DNA from: Rubrivivax sp. SCN 71-131
GTDB taxonomy: Bacteria > Pseudomonadota > Gammaproteobacteria > Burkholderiales > Burkholderiaceae_C
Direction: 5' to 3'
DNA length: 64,000 nucleotides
Assembly (NCBI GenBank): GCA_001724995.1
Contig: MEFD01000017.1
Location: 440-64,439, forward strand
Under the pieces are notes generated by a model, which saw nothing but the letters and a program-made list of their open reading frames with translations, was not told the DNA's origin and ran no database searches. This document shows positions 7,475 to 14,666 of this stretch, piece after piece (positions within the stretch are counted from its first letter, which is position 1; every line of letters starts with the position of its first letter). Position numbers and translations under genes: made by a program.

Positions 7475-8463
7475 CAGATCACCTTGGCGCGCATGAGGTC
7501 GTTGGAGTTGAGCGCACCCACGAGCCGGCCCTCGCCGTCGACGACGAGCACGCTGGTGACGCGATGCCGCTCCATCACCTCGACGGCGTTCACGGCCAGG
7601 GCATCCGCGCGCACCGTGCGCGGCTCGCGGTGCATCACCTGCTGCGCATCCAGGCCGCGCAGTTCGGCGCCACGCTCGATGAGGCGGCGCAGGTCGCCGT
7701 CGGTGAAGATGCCGACCGGTCGCTCGTCCCCGTCGACGACGGCGGCAAAGCCCAGGCCCTTGCCCGTCATCTGGCGCAGCAGCGCGTCAAAGCCGGCGTC
7801 GAGCGCCACGCGCGGCACCGCCTCGCCGCTGCGCATCAGGTCGCGCACATGCATCAGCAGCCGCCGCCCCAGGCTTCCGCCCGGATGCGAACGCGCGAAG
7901 TCTTCCTCGCGAAAGCCGCGCGCATCGAGCAGCGCCACGGCGAGCGCGTCACCCAGCGCCATCTGCGCCGTCGTGCTCGCCGTGGGCGCCAGGTTCAGCG
8001 GACACGCCTCCTGCTCGACGGCGCAGGACAGCAGCCAATGCGCGTGCCGCGCCAGCGTCGAGCCCGCCTTGCCGGTCATCGCCACCAGCACCACGCCCAG
8101 GCGCAGCAGCGCCGGCAGCAGCGCCGCCAGTTCCTCGCTCTCGCCGCTGTTGCTGATCGCCAGCACCACGTCGTCCGTGGTCAGCATGCCGAGGTCGCCG
8201 TGGCTGGCCTCGGCCGGATGCACGAAGAAGGCCGGTGTGCCGGTGCTGGCAAGCGTCGCGGCGATCTTGCGCCCGACATGTCCGCTCTTGCCCATGCCCA
8301 TCACGACCACGCGTCCGCGGCAACGCAGCATCGCCAGCACCGCATGCGCGAAGTGCTCGCCCTGGCGCGCCATCAGGTCGCGCAGCGCCTGCGCCTCGAT
8401 CTCGAGCGTGCGCTCGGCCAGACGCAGGGCACGCGCGGGGTCGAAAGCTCTCTCCTGGGTCAC
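7474..8463 (-). CDS. kdsD: D-arabinose 5-phosphate isomerase (SIS + CBS)
   Basis: This 329-residue enzyme interconverts ribulose-5-phosphate and arabinose-5-phosphate, the first step toward Kdo. A SIS sugar-isomerase domain (about residues 40-175, with VVMGMGKSGHVG and ISNSGESEEL) is followed by a tandem CBS pair in the last 125 residues (VGIFTDGDLRR; SVLVVDGEGRLVGALNSNDLMRA). No ATG precedes the SIS domain; GTG at 8463 (VTQERAFDP) gives the normal family length. The huge 1315-aa ORF-track entry is this gene plus a long antisense shadow. It leads the kdsD-kdsC-lptC operon. Confidence 0.92.
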   Translation of the reverse strand: MTQERAFDPARALRLAERTLEIEAQALRDLMARQGEHFAHAVLAMLRCRGRVVVMGMGKSGHVGRKIAATLASTGTPAFFVHPAEASHGDLGMLTTDDVVLAISNSGESEELAALLPALLRLGVVLVAMTGKAGSTLARHAHWLLSCAVEQEACPLNLAPTASTTAQMALGDALAVALLDARGFREEDFARSHPGGSLGRRLLMHVRDLMRSGEAVPRVALDAGFDALLRQMTGKGLGFAAVVDGDERPVGIFTDGDLRRLIERGAELRGLDAQQVMHREPRTVRADALAVNAVEVMERHRVTSVLVVDGEGRLVGALNSNDLMRAKVI

Positions 8464-8492
8464 GCCGGCCGATGCTGGATTTAGGATCGGGC

Positions 8493-8498
8493 ATTCTA
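8493..8498 (-). promoter_or_regulatory. Candidate -10 box for kdsD-kdsC-lptC
   Basis: TAGAAT on the minus strand lies 29 nt before the kdsD GTG, inside the 54-bp divergent spacer shared with the antiporter gene. The flanks CC-TAGAAT-G resemble those at maeB (34118-34123). Confidence 0.4.
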
Positions 8499-8517
8499 GG
8501 TTCGCCCCCCGCCCCCT

Positions 8518-10521
8518 TTGGCCACCACGCTCGAAGTCGTTCTTCTGTACCTGGTGGCCGCGGTGCTGGGCGTGGTCGCCTTTCGCTCGCTGAAGCTGCC
8601 GCCGATGCTGGGCTACCTGGTCGTCGGCGTGCTGATCGGGCCCAACGCGCTCGCGCTCGCGCAGGACAGCAGCGGCGTCAAGTACCTGGCCGAATTCGGC
8701 GTCGTCTTCCTGATGTTCGTCATCGGGCTGCAGTTCAACCTGCCCAAGCTGCGCAGCATGCGCACGCTGGTGTTCGGACTCGGTCTCTCGCAGGTGCTGC
8801 TGACGGTGCTCGGGACGATGGCCGGCTACCTCGTGCTGGCCTGGGCCTTCGAGGCGCTGATGGGAAGCAGGCGCGACCTCAGCCTGGCCGGCGCGATCGT
8901 GCTGGGCAGCGCGCTGGCGATGTCCTCGACGGCCATCCTCGTCAAGCTGATGGCCGAGCGCCTGGAGCTCGACAGCGAGCACGGCAGGCGCGTGCTCGGC
9001 GTGCTGCTGTTCCAGGACCTGGCGGTGGTGCCGCTGCTGGTGCTCATTCCCTCGCTCGGGCGCGCCGGCAGCGAGCTGCTGCTGTCGCTGGCGCTGGCGG
9101 TGCTCAAGGCCGGCGCACTGCTCACGCTGCTGCTCGTCGGCGGCCAGCGCGTGATGCGCTGGTGGCTGACCCTCGTGGCGCGGCGCAAGAGCGAGGAGCT
9201 GTTCATGCTCAACCTGTTGCTGGTGACGCTGGGCCTGGCCTGGCTCACCGAGCACGCCGGGCTGTCGCTGGCGCTGGGGGCCTTCGTGGCGGGCATGCTG
9301 ATCGCCGAAACCGAATACAAGCACCAGGTGGAGACCGACATCCGGCCCTTCCACGACGTGCTGTTGGGCCTGTTCTTCATCACCATCGGCATGAAGCTGG
9401 ACTGGCACGTGGTGCTCGACCGCTGGCTGCTGGTGCTGCTGCTGACCACGCTGCCGGTGCTGGCCAAGTTCGGCCTCGTGGCAGGCCTGGCACGGCTCTT
9501 TCGCGCGGCTCCGGGGACTGCGCTGCGCACCGGCCTGTACCTCGCCTCGGCGGGCGAGTTCGGCTTCGTGCTGCTGACGCTGGGTGCCGACAAGGGCCTG
9601 CTCGGGCCGCAGTGGATGAGCCCGGTGCTGGCCAGCATGGTGCTGTCGATGCTCGCCACGCCCTTCATCGTCATGGCCAGCGACCGCATCGTCGTGCGCC
9701 TCTCCGCCAGCGACTGGCTGCTGCAATCGGTGCAGCTCACCGCCATCGCGAAGAAGTCCATCCTCACCGAGAAGCACGTGATCATCTGCGGCTACGGGCG
9801 CAGCGGCCAGAACCTGGCGCGCATGCTCGACACGCAGCGCATCCCCTACATGGCACTGGACCTGGACCCCGACCGCGTGCGCCAGGCCGCAGCCGCCGGC
9901 CAGAGCGTCGTCTTCGGGGATGCCGCAAGGCTGCAAAGCCTGATGGCCGCGGGGCTGGCGCGCGCCAATGCGGTCGTCGTCAGCTACCCCAACACGGCCT
10001 CGGCGCTGAAGATCCTGCACATCGTGCGCGAGCACGCGCCGCAGGTGCCGGTGATCGTGCGCACCCTCGACGACAGCGACCTCGAGATGCTGCGTGCCGC
10101 CGGCGCCACCGAGGTCGTTCCCGAGGCCATCGAGGGCAGCCTGATGCTCGCCAGCCACGCGCTGGCGCTGGTCGGCGTGCCCATGCGCAAGGTCATCCGC
10201 CTGGCGCGCGACGCGCGCGACGCGCGCTACGGCCTGCTGCGCGGCTATTTCCACGGCCTCGACGACGACACGGTCGGGGAGCTGCAGCAGGCGCGGCTGC
10301 AGAGCGTGACGCTGCCGGCGGGAACGCGCTGGCACGGCCATGCCCTGGGCACCCTGGCGCTGCAGGCCGTCGGCGTGGCCGTGGTCGGCCTGCGCGGCGC
10401 CGACGGCAGCGTGCGGGCACCGCAGCCCGAAGGCCTGCTCGCCGGCGGCGACACGCTCGTGCTCAGCGGCCTGCCCGAAGCGCTGGCGCAGGCCGAGGCC
10501 AAGCTCCTCAACCCGGGTTGA
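8518..10521 (+). CDS. Monovalent cation:proton antiporter-2 (KefB/KefC type)
   Basis: This 667-residue CPA2 transporter probably exchanges K+ or Na+ for H+ at the inner membrane. About 12-13 hydrophobic helices fill residues 1-390 (Na_H_Exchanger domain, with GPNALAL and LFQDLAVVPLL). A cytoplasmic RCK/TrkA-N domain follows, with the dinucleotide motif IICGYGRSGQNLARML near 420, then a TrkA-C domain at the C-terminus. The annotated start is TTG at 8518, with no Shine-Dalgarno sequence. I see no KefF/KefG partner, so glutathione gating is not supported. Confidence 0.9.
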   Translation: MATTLEVVLLYLVAAVLGVVAFRSLKLPPMLGYLVVGVLIGPNALALAQDSSGVKYLAEFGVVFLMFVIGLQFNLPKLRSMRTLVFGLGLSQVLLTVLGTMAGYLVLAWAFEALMGSRRDLSLAGAIVLGSALAMSSTAILVKLMAERLELDSEHGRRVLGVLLFQDLAVVPLLVLIPSLGRAGSELLLSLALAVLKAGALLTLLLVGGQRVMRWWLTLVARRKSEELFMLNLLLVTLGLAWLTEHAGLSLALGAFVAGMLIAETEYKHQVETDIRPFHDVLLGLFFITIGMKLDWHVVLDRWLLVLLLTTLPVLAKFGLVAGLARLFRAAPGTALRTGLYLASAGEFGFVLLTLGADKGLLGPQWMSPVLASMVLSMLATPFIVMASDRIVVRLSASDWLLQSVQLTAIAKKSILTEKHVIICGYGRSGQNLARMLDTQRIPYMALDLDPDRVRQAAAAGQSVVFGDAARLQSLMAAGLARANAVVVSYPNTASALKILHIVREHAPQVPVIVRTLDDSDLEMLRAAGATEVVPEAIEGSLMLASHALALVGVPMRKVIRLARDARDARYGLLRGYFHGLDDDTVGELQQARLQSVTLPAGTRWHGHALGTLALQAVGVAVVGLRGADGSVRAPQPEGLLAGGDTLVLSGLPEALAQAEAKLLNPG

Positions 10522-10548
10522 GCGCGCACCGACACCAGGAAGCCACCG

Positions 10549-11103
10549 ATGAGCGAACCGACCACCAGCCCCTCGCAGTACATCCGCGAGCACATCCGCA
10601 CCGTGCCCGACTGGCCGGCGCCGGGCGTGCAGTTCCGCGACATCACGCCGCTGCTGTCGACGCCGCGCGTCTTTCGCGTGCTCATCGACCAGTTCGTGCA
10701 CCGCTACTTCGACGTGCGCCCCTCGGCCATCGCCGGGCTCGACGCGCGCGGCTTCATCATCGGCTCGGTGCTCGCCTACGAGCTCGGCATCGGCTTCGTG
10801 CCCATCCGCAAGAAGGGCAAGCTGCCCTACGCGACGGTGGCGGAGACCTACGAGCTGGAGTACGGCGCCGCCACCGTCGAGATGCACACCGACGCCGTGC
10901 GCGCCGGCGACCGCGTCGTGCTCATCGACGACCTCATCGCCACCGGCGGCACGATGATGGCCGGCAAGAAGCTGCTCGAGCGCCTGGGCGCGTGCGTCAT
11001 CGAGGGTGCCGCGATCGTCGACCTGCCCGAGCTCGGCGGCTCGGCCCGGCTGCGCGCGGCCGGCTTGGCGCTGTTCACGCTCGTCGCCTTCGACGGACAT
11101 TGA
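10549..11103 (+). CDS. apt: Adenine phosphoribosyltransferase
   Basis: This 184-residue type I phosphoribosyltransferase makes AMP from adenine and PRPP (purine salvage). The PRPP loop [13 protein letters not shown] lies near residues 122-134, and the adenine-binding region [11 protein letters not shown] is present. Length and motifs match E. coli Apt. It follows the antiporter gene by 27 bp and precedes pcm by 7 bp, so co-transcription with pcm is likely. Confidence 0.96.
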   Translation: MSEPTTSPSQYIREHIRTVPDWPAPGVQFRDITPLLSTPRVFRVLIDQFVHRYFDVRPSAIAGLDARGFIIGSVLAYELGIGFVPIRKKGKLPYATVAETYELEYGAATVEMHTDAVRAGDRVVLIDDLIATGGTMMAGKKLLERLGACVIEGAAIVDLPELGGSARLRAAGLALFTLVAFDGH

Positions 11104-11110
11104 GGCCGCC

Positions 11111-11803
11111 ATGTCCGCGAAAGACCGCCCCCGCGACGACCCCTGGGCCAGCGAACGCGCCGCGATGCTGGTCGAGATCGACGACGACTTCCGCCGCACC
11201 GCGGGCGACACCGGACTCACCGCGATGCCGGCATCGGTGCGTGCGGCGATCGCCGCCGTGCCGCGGCACCGCTTCGTCCCCGACGACGAGCGCCCGTTCG
11301 CGTACGAGAACCGGCCGCAGCCGATCGGCCACGGGCAGACGATCTCGCAGCCCTTCATCGTCGCCCTGATGACGGCGCTGCTCGAGCTGCAGCCGCAGGA
11401 CCGCGTGCTTGAGATCGGCACCGGCTGCGGCTACCAGGCGGCGGTGCTGGCGCGGCTGGCGGCACGGATCGACAGCATCGAGATCGTTCCCGAGTTGGCC
11501 GCGCTGGCGACGGCGACGCTGGCCCAGCTCGGCATCGCCAACGTCTCGGTCCACGTCGGCGACGGTCATCAGGGCTGGGGCGCCCAGGCCCCCTACGACA
11601 AGATCATCGCGACCGCCGCCGCAGCGACGTTGCCGCCGGCATGGGCCGAGCAACTCGCCCCGGGCGGGAGAATGGTCGCCCCGCTCGGCGAGCGCGACGG
11701 CGTACAGTGGCTGCATGTCCTGCAAAAACGCCGCGATGGCAGCGTGCAGCGCCAGCGCATCCTCGGCGTGCGCTTCGTGCCGCTGACCGGCGGCGGCGTG
11801 TGA
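11111..11803 (+). CDS. pcm: Protein-L-isoaspartate O-methyltransferase
   Basis: This 230-residue enzyme uses S-adenosylmethionine to methylate isoaspartyl residues in aged proteins, starting their repair. SAM motif I is VLEIGTGCGYQAAVLA, preceded by the family block GHGQTISQPFIVALM. The later segment APYDKIIATAAA is also typical. The start at 11111 trims 35 residues of shadow and lies just after apt. The gene ends 43 bp before the outer repeat of the mnmE-linked scar, so it is the first intact gene on that side. Confidence 0.94.
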   Translation: MSAKDRPRDDPWASERAAMLVEIDDDFRRTAGDTGLTAMPASVRAAIAAVPRHRFVPDDERPFAYENRPQPIGHGQTISQPFIVALMTALLELQPQDRVLEIGTGCGYQAAVLARLAARIDSIEIVPELAALATATLAQLGIANVSVHVGDGHQGWGAQAPYDKIIATAAAATLPPAWAEQLAPGGRMVAPLGERDGVQWLHVLQKRRDGSVQRQRILGVRFVPLTGGGV

Positions 11804-11846
11804 CCACCCCCACGCAGCACTGCTGCACGACAAGGCGACGCACCGC

Positions 11847-11859
11847 TGCCGATACAGAA
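11847..11859. repeat. Outer direct repeat (attR-like)
   Basis: TGCCGATACAGAA is identical to the copy inside the mnmE 3' end at 13017-13029, in the same orientation and 1170 bp away. On the mnmE strand it reads TTCTGTATCGGCA. It marks the probable distal end of the inserted element. Confidence 0.75.
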
Positions 11860-11924
11860 TGTAGAGAGTCGCCTGCGACCCGCATGAATGCTCGGTCTCG
11901 CGCCTGCGCAAAGCGTGCTTCGAC

Positions 11925-12041
11925 TCAAACTTGAACGGCAAGCTCTGCGCTGTGCTGGTTGCGCCCGCCGCTGTTGCCGTGCGGCGCCTTCTTGCTCGCG
12001 TTGTACAGCTCGCCGATGACCTCACGCTCGCGCGCCGCCGC
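11925..12041 (-). pseudogene. C-terminal gene fragment in the mnmE scar
   Basis: The minus frame reads AREREVIGELYNASKKAPHG and continues to a TGA at 11925-11927. Third codon positions are strongly G/C in this frame, which suggests former coding. There is no start codon and no recognised family. It abuts a plus-strand fragment that begins about 12042, so the junction is probably a deletion scar. Too short to appear in the ORF track. Confidence 0.4.
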
Positions 12042-12254
12042 GTGGACGTGCTGGTCTACTTCGGCCAGCCGATGCACGAGTTCACCACCGACCTGCAAGG
12101 TCAGTGGCAGTCGCTGCTGACGATGGAGGACGCCATCCTGAAGAAGCTGCAGGCCTCACCCGGCTTCTTCTTCGCCTACCGCGACACCTTGCTCGATGAG
12201 GACCGGATCGAGGCGTACAAGGTGTTGGTGATCAGGGGCGTGGTCGAGGGGTGA
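12042..12254 (+). pseudogene. Truncated ORF of unknown function in the mnmE scar
   Basis: The last 70 residues of the ORF at 11931-12254 look like real coding sequence: a mixed composition with segments such as MEDAILKKLQASPGFFFAYR and consistent G/C third positions. The first 37 codons do not, and their region is better explained by a minus-strand fragment. I therefore place the credible part from GTG 12042. Its stop codon directly abuts the stop of the convergent ORF at 12255 (TGATCA). No family is recognised; it is probably the C-terminal part of an element gene. Confidence 0.45.
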
Positions 12255-12494
12255 TCAGGCAGCTTGCTTGGCTGCGGCAAGCATGGTCATGGGATCGAAA
12301 CCAGCCATGCCCACCTCGCCGGGGTCGATCCCGAACGTCTCGATCTCATTCAGGAGCGCCGACACAGCCTCAAAGTACCCCATCCTGACGCCCTGATCAA
12401 ACGGGGCTTCGGCGCCCGACTTCTCGGACGCGCGCTCGACGAGTAGCTGCAGGACATCCCGCATCGCCTCTTGGTACTTGATCTCATTGCCCAC
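12255..12494 (-). CDS. Small hypothetical protein in the mnmE scar
   Basis: This is a 79-residue acidic protein that I do not recognise. It starts at GTG 12494 with AAGGAG about 8 nt upstream, and codon use is G/C-ending throughout. It contains an amphipathic helix-rich middle (DVLQLLVERASEK, YFEAVSALLNEIETFGID). It has no membrane segment and no DNA-binding motif that I can identify. It is the only ORF of the scar that looks complete, with its own ribosome-binding site, and may still be expressed. It overlaps the preceding reading frame at 12350-12646. Confidence 0.6.
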   Translation of the reverse strand: MGNEIKYQEAMRDVLQLLVERASEKSGAEAPFDQGVRMGYFEAVSALLNEIETFGIDPGEVGMAGFDPMTMLAAAKQAA

Positions 12495-12646
12495 TTTTTC
12501 CGCTCCTTGAGGATGCTGCGCAGAACATCCGCTTCGCGCCTGAACGTTTCGATCTCCTTCGGCCAGTAGGAGTTCACCAAGTGCCCGATTTCCACATCGG
12601 ACGCGCTGGGATCGACGTACCGTCGAGGGTTCTTCACCTTGTCCAA
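12350..12646 (-). pseudogene. Frameshifted small ORF upstream of the 79-aa gene
   Basis: The frame begins at TTG 12646 (MDKVKNPRRYVDPSASDVEI...) and reads convincingly for about 50 residues. It then runs 145 nt into the next gene as arginine/serine-rich shadow. Removing one A from the AAAAA run near 12500 would end it at a TGA overlapping the start of the next gene (about 12484), the usual arrangement for coupled genes. This suggests a real or assembly frameshift. Function is unknown. Its TTG overlaps the end of the preceding fragment, so three small genes were tightly packed. Confidence 0.4.
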
Positions 12647-12774
12647 GTCATCACCGAGTCAACGCTCTTGCCGTTCAGCACCGCCAGCGCCCGGGCCTTG
12701 GCGTCGGGGGAAGGCGGTGGAATCGTGTCCGGCGATGCGACGCGATTCCCCGCGCGCTGGCACCAAGTCGTCAA
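12634..12774 (-). pseudogene. C-terminal fragment of an unknown element gene
   Basis: The frame with G/C-rich third positions reads NRVASPDTIPPPSPDAKARA and on to TGA at 12634-12636. It has no start codon and is fused upstream to the IS4-like fragment in a different frame. It resembles the end of a small plasmid- or phage-type protein but matches no family I can name. Confidence 0.35.
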
Positions 12775-12784
12775 TTGGCGGGGC

Positions 12785-12856
12785 TGCCTCGTGCAGTGCA
12801 TGCAACCGCGCGAAGTCCATGTAGCCGCGATCGAGCAGGTAGCCCGCACCGGGCTC
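12785..12856 (-). pseudogene. IS4-family transposase fragment
   Basis: About 24 codons read GAGYLLDRGYMDFARLHALH. This matches the conserved block around the second catalytic Asp of IS4-type DDE transposases (usual form Y-x-x-D-R-G-Y-x-D-F). It is fused in frame to the integrase fragment before it and ends abruptly. No terminal inverted repeats were seen. Confidence 0.55.
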
Positions 12857-13009
12857 GGGGACCGCGTGCGGCTTGCCGGTCTTGGAGTGCTCGGCTGGAA
12901 CGCGCCACTCGGCACAGTCGAAGTCGACGTGCTCCCATCGCGTCAGCAGCAGCTCGCGCTTGCGGACCATCGTCAGCAGGACCAAGTGTCGGCCGAGCTT
13001 GAACTGCCA
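12857..13009 (-). pseudogene. Tyrosine integrase fragment abutting mnmE
   Basis: The minus frame reads FKLGRHLVLLTMVRKRELLL, then TRWEHVDFDCAEWRVPAEHSK and TGKPHAVP. This is the N-terminal part of the catalytic domain of P4-like tyrosine recombinases: L-L-T-x-V-R-K-x-E-L contains the first catalytic Arg, and H-S-K-T-G-K-P-H is the following strand with Lys. The N-terminal DNA-binding half and the H-x-x-R and Tyr motifs are missing. It starts right after the mnmE stop, where SGI1-type elements place their integrase. Confidence 0.75.
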
Positions 13010-13011
13010 CT

Positions 13012-14391
13012 CTACTTGCCGATACAGAACCGCGAGAAGATCTCCCCGAGCAGTTCGTCGGCGCTCATCTGACCGGTGATCTCGCCCAGGCTCTCGTGCG
13101 CCAGGCGCAGTTCCTCGGCGAGCAGGTCGAGCGCGGCGTCGCGCTCTTCGGCGCGGGCCAGGGCCTGCTGCAGGTGCTCGCGCGTGCGCAGCAGCGCCTG
13201 CACGTGGCGGGTGCGGGCGATGAAGACGCCTTCGGCGCCCGGCTGCCAGCCGGACTGCTGCTGCAGCGCCTGGCGCAGGGCCGGCAGGCCTTCCCCGCTG
13301 CGCGCCGACAAGGCGATCGCGCCTTCGGGCAAGGCACGGCGCGCGCTCGCCGACGCGGCGTCGAGCTTGTTGTAGACCTGCAGCACCGGCACGCCTGGCG
13401 GCAATTGCGCGGCGATCGCCGCGTCGGCCGCGACGTGGGCGGGATCGGCGCTGCGCGTGAGGTCGTGCAGGAAGATCACGGCGTCGGCCTGGCCGATCGC
13501 CTGCCAGCTGCGCTCGATGCCGATGCGCTCGACTTCGTCTGCCGTCTCGTGCGCAGCGCGCAGGCCGGCGGTGTCGACCACGTGCAGCGGCACGCCTTCG
13601 ATCTGGATGGTCTCGGCAACGCGGTCGCGCGTGGTGCCGGGGATCGCCGTGACAATGGCCAGCTCCGCGCCCGCCAGGGCGTTGAGCAGCGAGCTCTTGC
13701 CGACGTTGGGCTGGCCGGCGAGCACGACGCGCATGCCTTCGCGTAGAAGCACGCCCTGGCGCGCCCGCGCGAGCGTCGCGTCGAGCTCGGCGGCGATCGC
13801 CTGCAGGCGACCGAGCGCGTCGGCCTGCCCGAGGAAGTCGACCTCCTCCTCGGGGAAGTCGAGCGTCGCCTCGACCAGCATGCGCAGGTGCACGATGCGC
13901 TCGGCAAGCGCATGCACCTGCGCGGAGAAGGCGCCGGCGAGCGCGCGCGACGCCGAGCGGGCCGCGACCTCGGTCCCGGCGTCGATGAGATCGGCCACGG
14001 CCTCGGCCTGCGCCAGGTCGAGCTTGCCGTTGAGGAACGCGCGCTGCGTGAACTCGCCGGGCTCGGCCAGGCGCGCTCCGGGCAGGGCCTGCAGGCAGCG
14101 CGCCAGCAGCAGTTGCAGCAGGACCGGGCCGCCGTGGGCCTGCAGCTCGAGCACGTCCTCGCCGGTGTAGGAGTACGGCGCCGGGAAGTGGATCGCCAGG
14201 CCCTGGTCGATGGCGCTGCCGTCGGCGTCGCGAAACGCGCCGAAGTGGGCCACGCGCGGCCGCAGGCTGCGCGCGCAGACGGCTTCGATCAGCAAGGCCA
14301 GGTCGGCACCGGAGGCGCGCACGATGCCCACCGCGCCGCGCGCGGGGGCGGTGGCGATGGCGACGATGGGATCGTTCAGGCGGGCGAGCAT
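13012..14391 (-). CDS. mnmE: tRNA uridine-5-carboxymethylaminomethyl GTPase MnmE
   Basis: MnmE acts with MnmG to modify U34 of tRNAs that read split codon boxes. This 459-residue copy has the N-terminal formyl-THF-binding domain ([29 protein letters not shown]). A helical domain with an inserted Ras-like G domain follows (G1 [10 protein letters not shown]3 DTAGL, G4 NKLD), then the catalytic C-terminal FCIGK. I chose M at 14391 because it gives the usual MLARxxDPIxAIATA start. The ORF-track extension to 14586 is shadow. Its intact 3' end forms one half of a direct repeat that bounds a mobile-element scar. Confidence 0.96.
   Translation of the reverse strand: MLARLNDPIVAIATAPARGAVGIVRASGADLALLIEAVCARSLRPRVAHFGAFRDADGSAIDQGLAIHFPAPYSYTGEDVLELQAHGGPVLLQLLLARCLQALPGARLAEPGEFTQRAFLNGKLDLAQAEAVADLIDAGTEVAARSASRALAGAFSAQVHALAERIVHLRMLVEATLDFPEEEVDFLGQADALGRLQAIAAELDATLARARQGVLLREGMRVVLAGQPNVGKSSLLNALAGAELAIVTAIPGTTRDRVAETIQIEGVPLHVVDTAGLRAAHETADEVERIGIERSWQAIGQADAVIFLHDLTRSADPAHVAADAAIAAQLPPGVPVLQVYNKLDAASASARRALPEGAIALSARSGEGLPALRQALQQQSGWQPGAEGVFIARTRHVQALLRTREHLQQALARAEERDAALDLLAEELRLAHESLGEITGQMSADELLGEIFSRFCIGK
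13017..13029. repeat. Inner direct repeat within mnmE (attL-like)
   Basis: TGCCGATACAGAA covers the codons for F-C-I-G-K at the MnmE C-terminus (TTCTGTATCGGCAAG on the coding strand). It repeats exactly at 11847-11859. The coding end is preserved, as expected when an element integrates and regenerates the gene. Confidence 0.75.
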
Positions 14392-14666
14392 CGCCCCGGG
14401 GCTGCGGCGCATGTCCGGTTCATTGTGGCGCGGCAGCCCGGGGGTGGGCGAGCAGGGTGTGGCGCGGGTGGAGCAGCGGCGCTGGTCGGCCTGGGCAGGC
14501 CGCCCCGCAGCGGTCTCCTGAGCCGGCCAGGTTGGACCGGGTCGCCCGCATGCAGGCATCGTCGGACCAAAGCGTCCGCGCCTCAACCCCTGTTCGCGGG
14601 GTGGGCGTCACGCCCGTGAGCCATGTCACGCCACCCCGGCGAGCACCCGGGAAGATCTTGCCAGAG

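Larger units (their letters stand above)
11847..13029. mobile_element. Degraded integrative element at the 3' end of mnmE
   Basis: This 1.18-kb stretch is bracketed by a 13-bp direct repeat. One copy is the last codons of mnmE; the other lies 43 bp past the pcm stop. Inside are an integrase fragment directly abutting mnmE, an IS4-like transposase fragment joined to it, and several small ORFs or fragments in both orientations. The 3' end of mnmE (trmE/thdF) is the established attachment site of SGI1-family integrative mobilisable elements, whose repeats also begin TTCTGTAT. The layout fits a nearly fully deleted relative. Integration at this site is well supported; membership of the SGI1 family is an inference. 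Confidence 0.75.

Noticed and set aside
8235-11369. 1044-aa plus-strand ORF
   Set aside because: Arg/Ala-rich frame-shadow of the antiporter and apt genes with no domain.
7474-11421. 1315-aa minus-strand ORF
   Set aside because: Only the last 329 codons (kdsD) are real; the His/Gln/Arg-rich remainder is antisense to the antiporter, apt and pcm genes.
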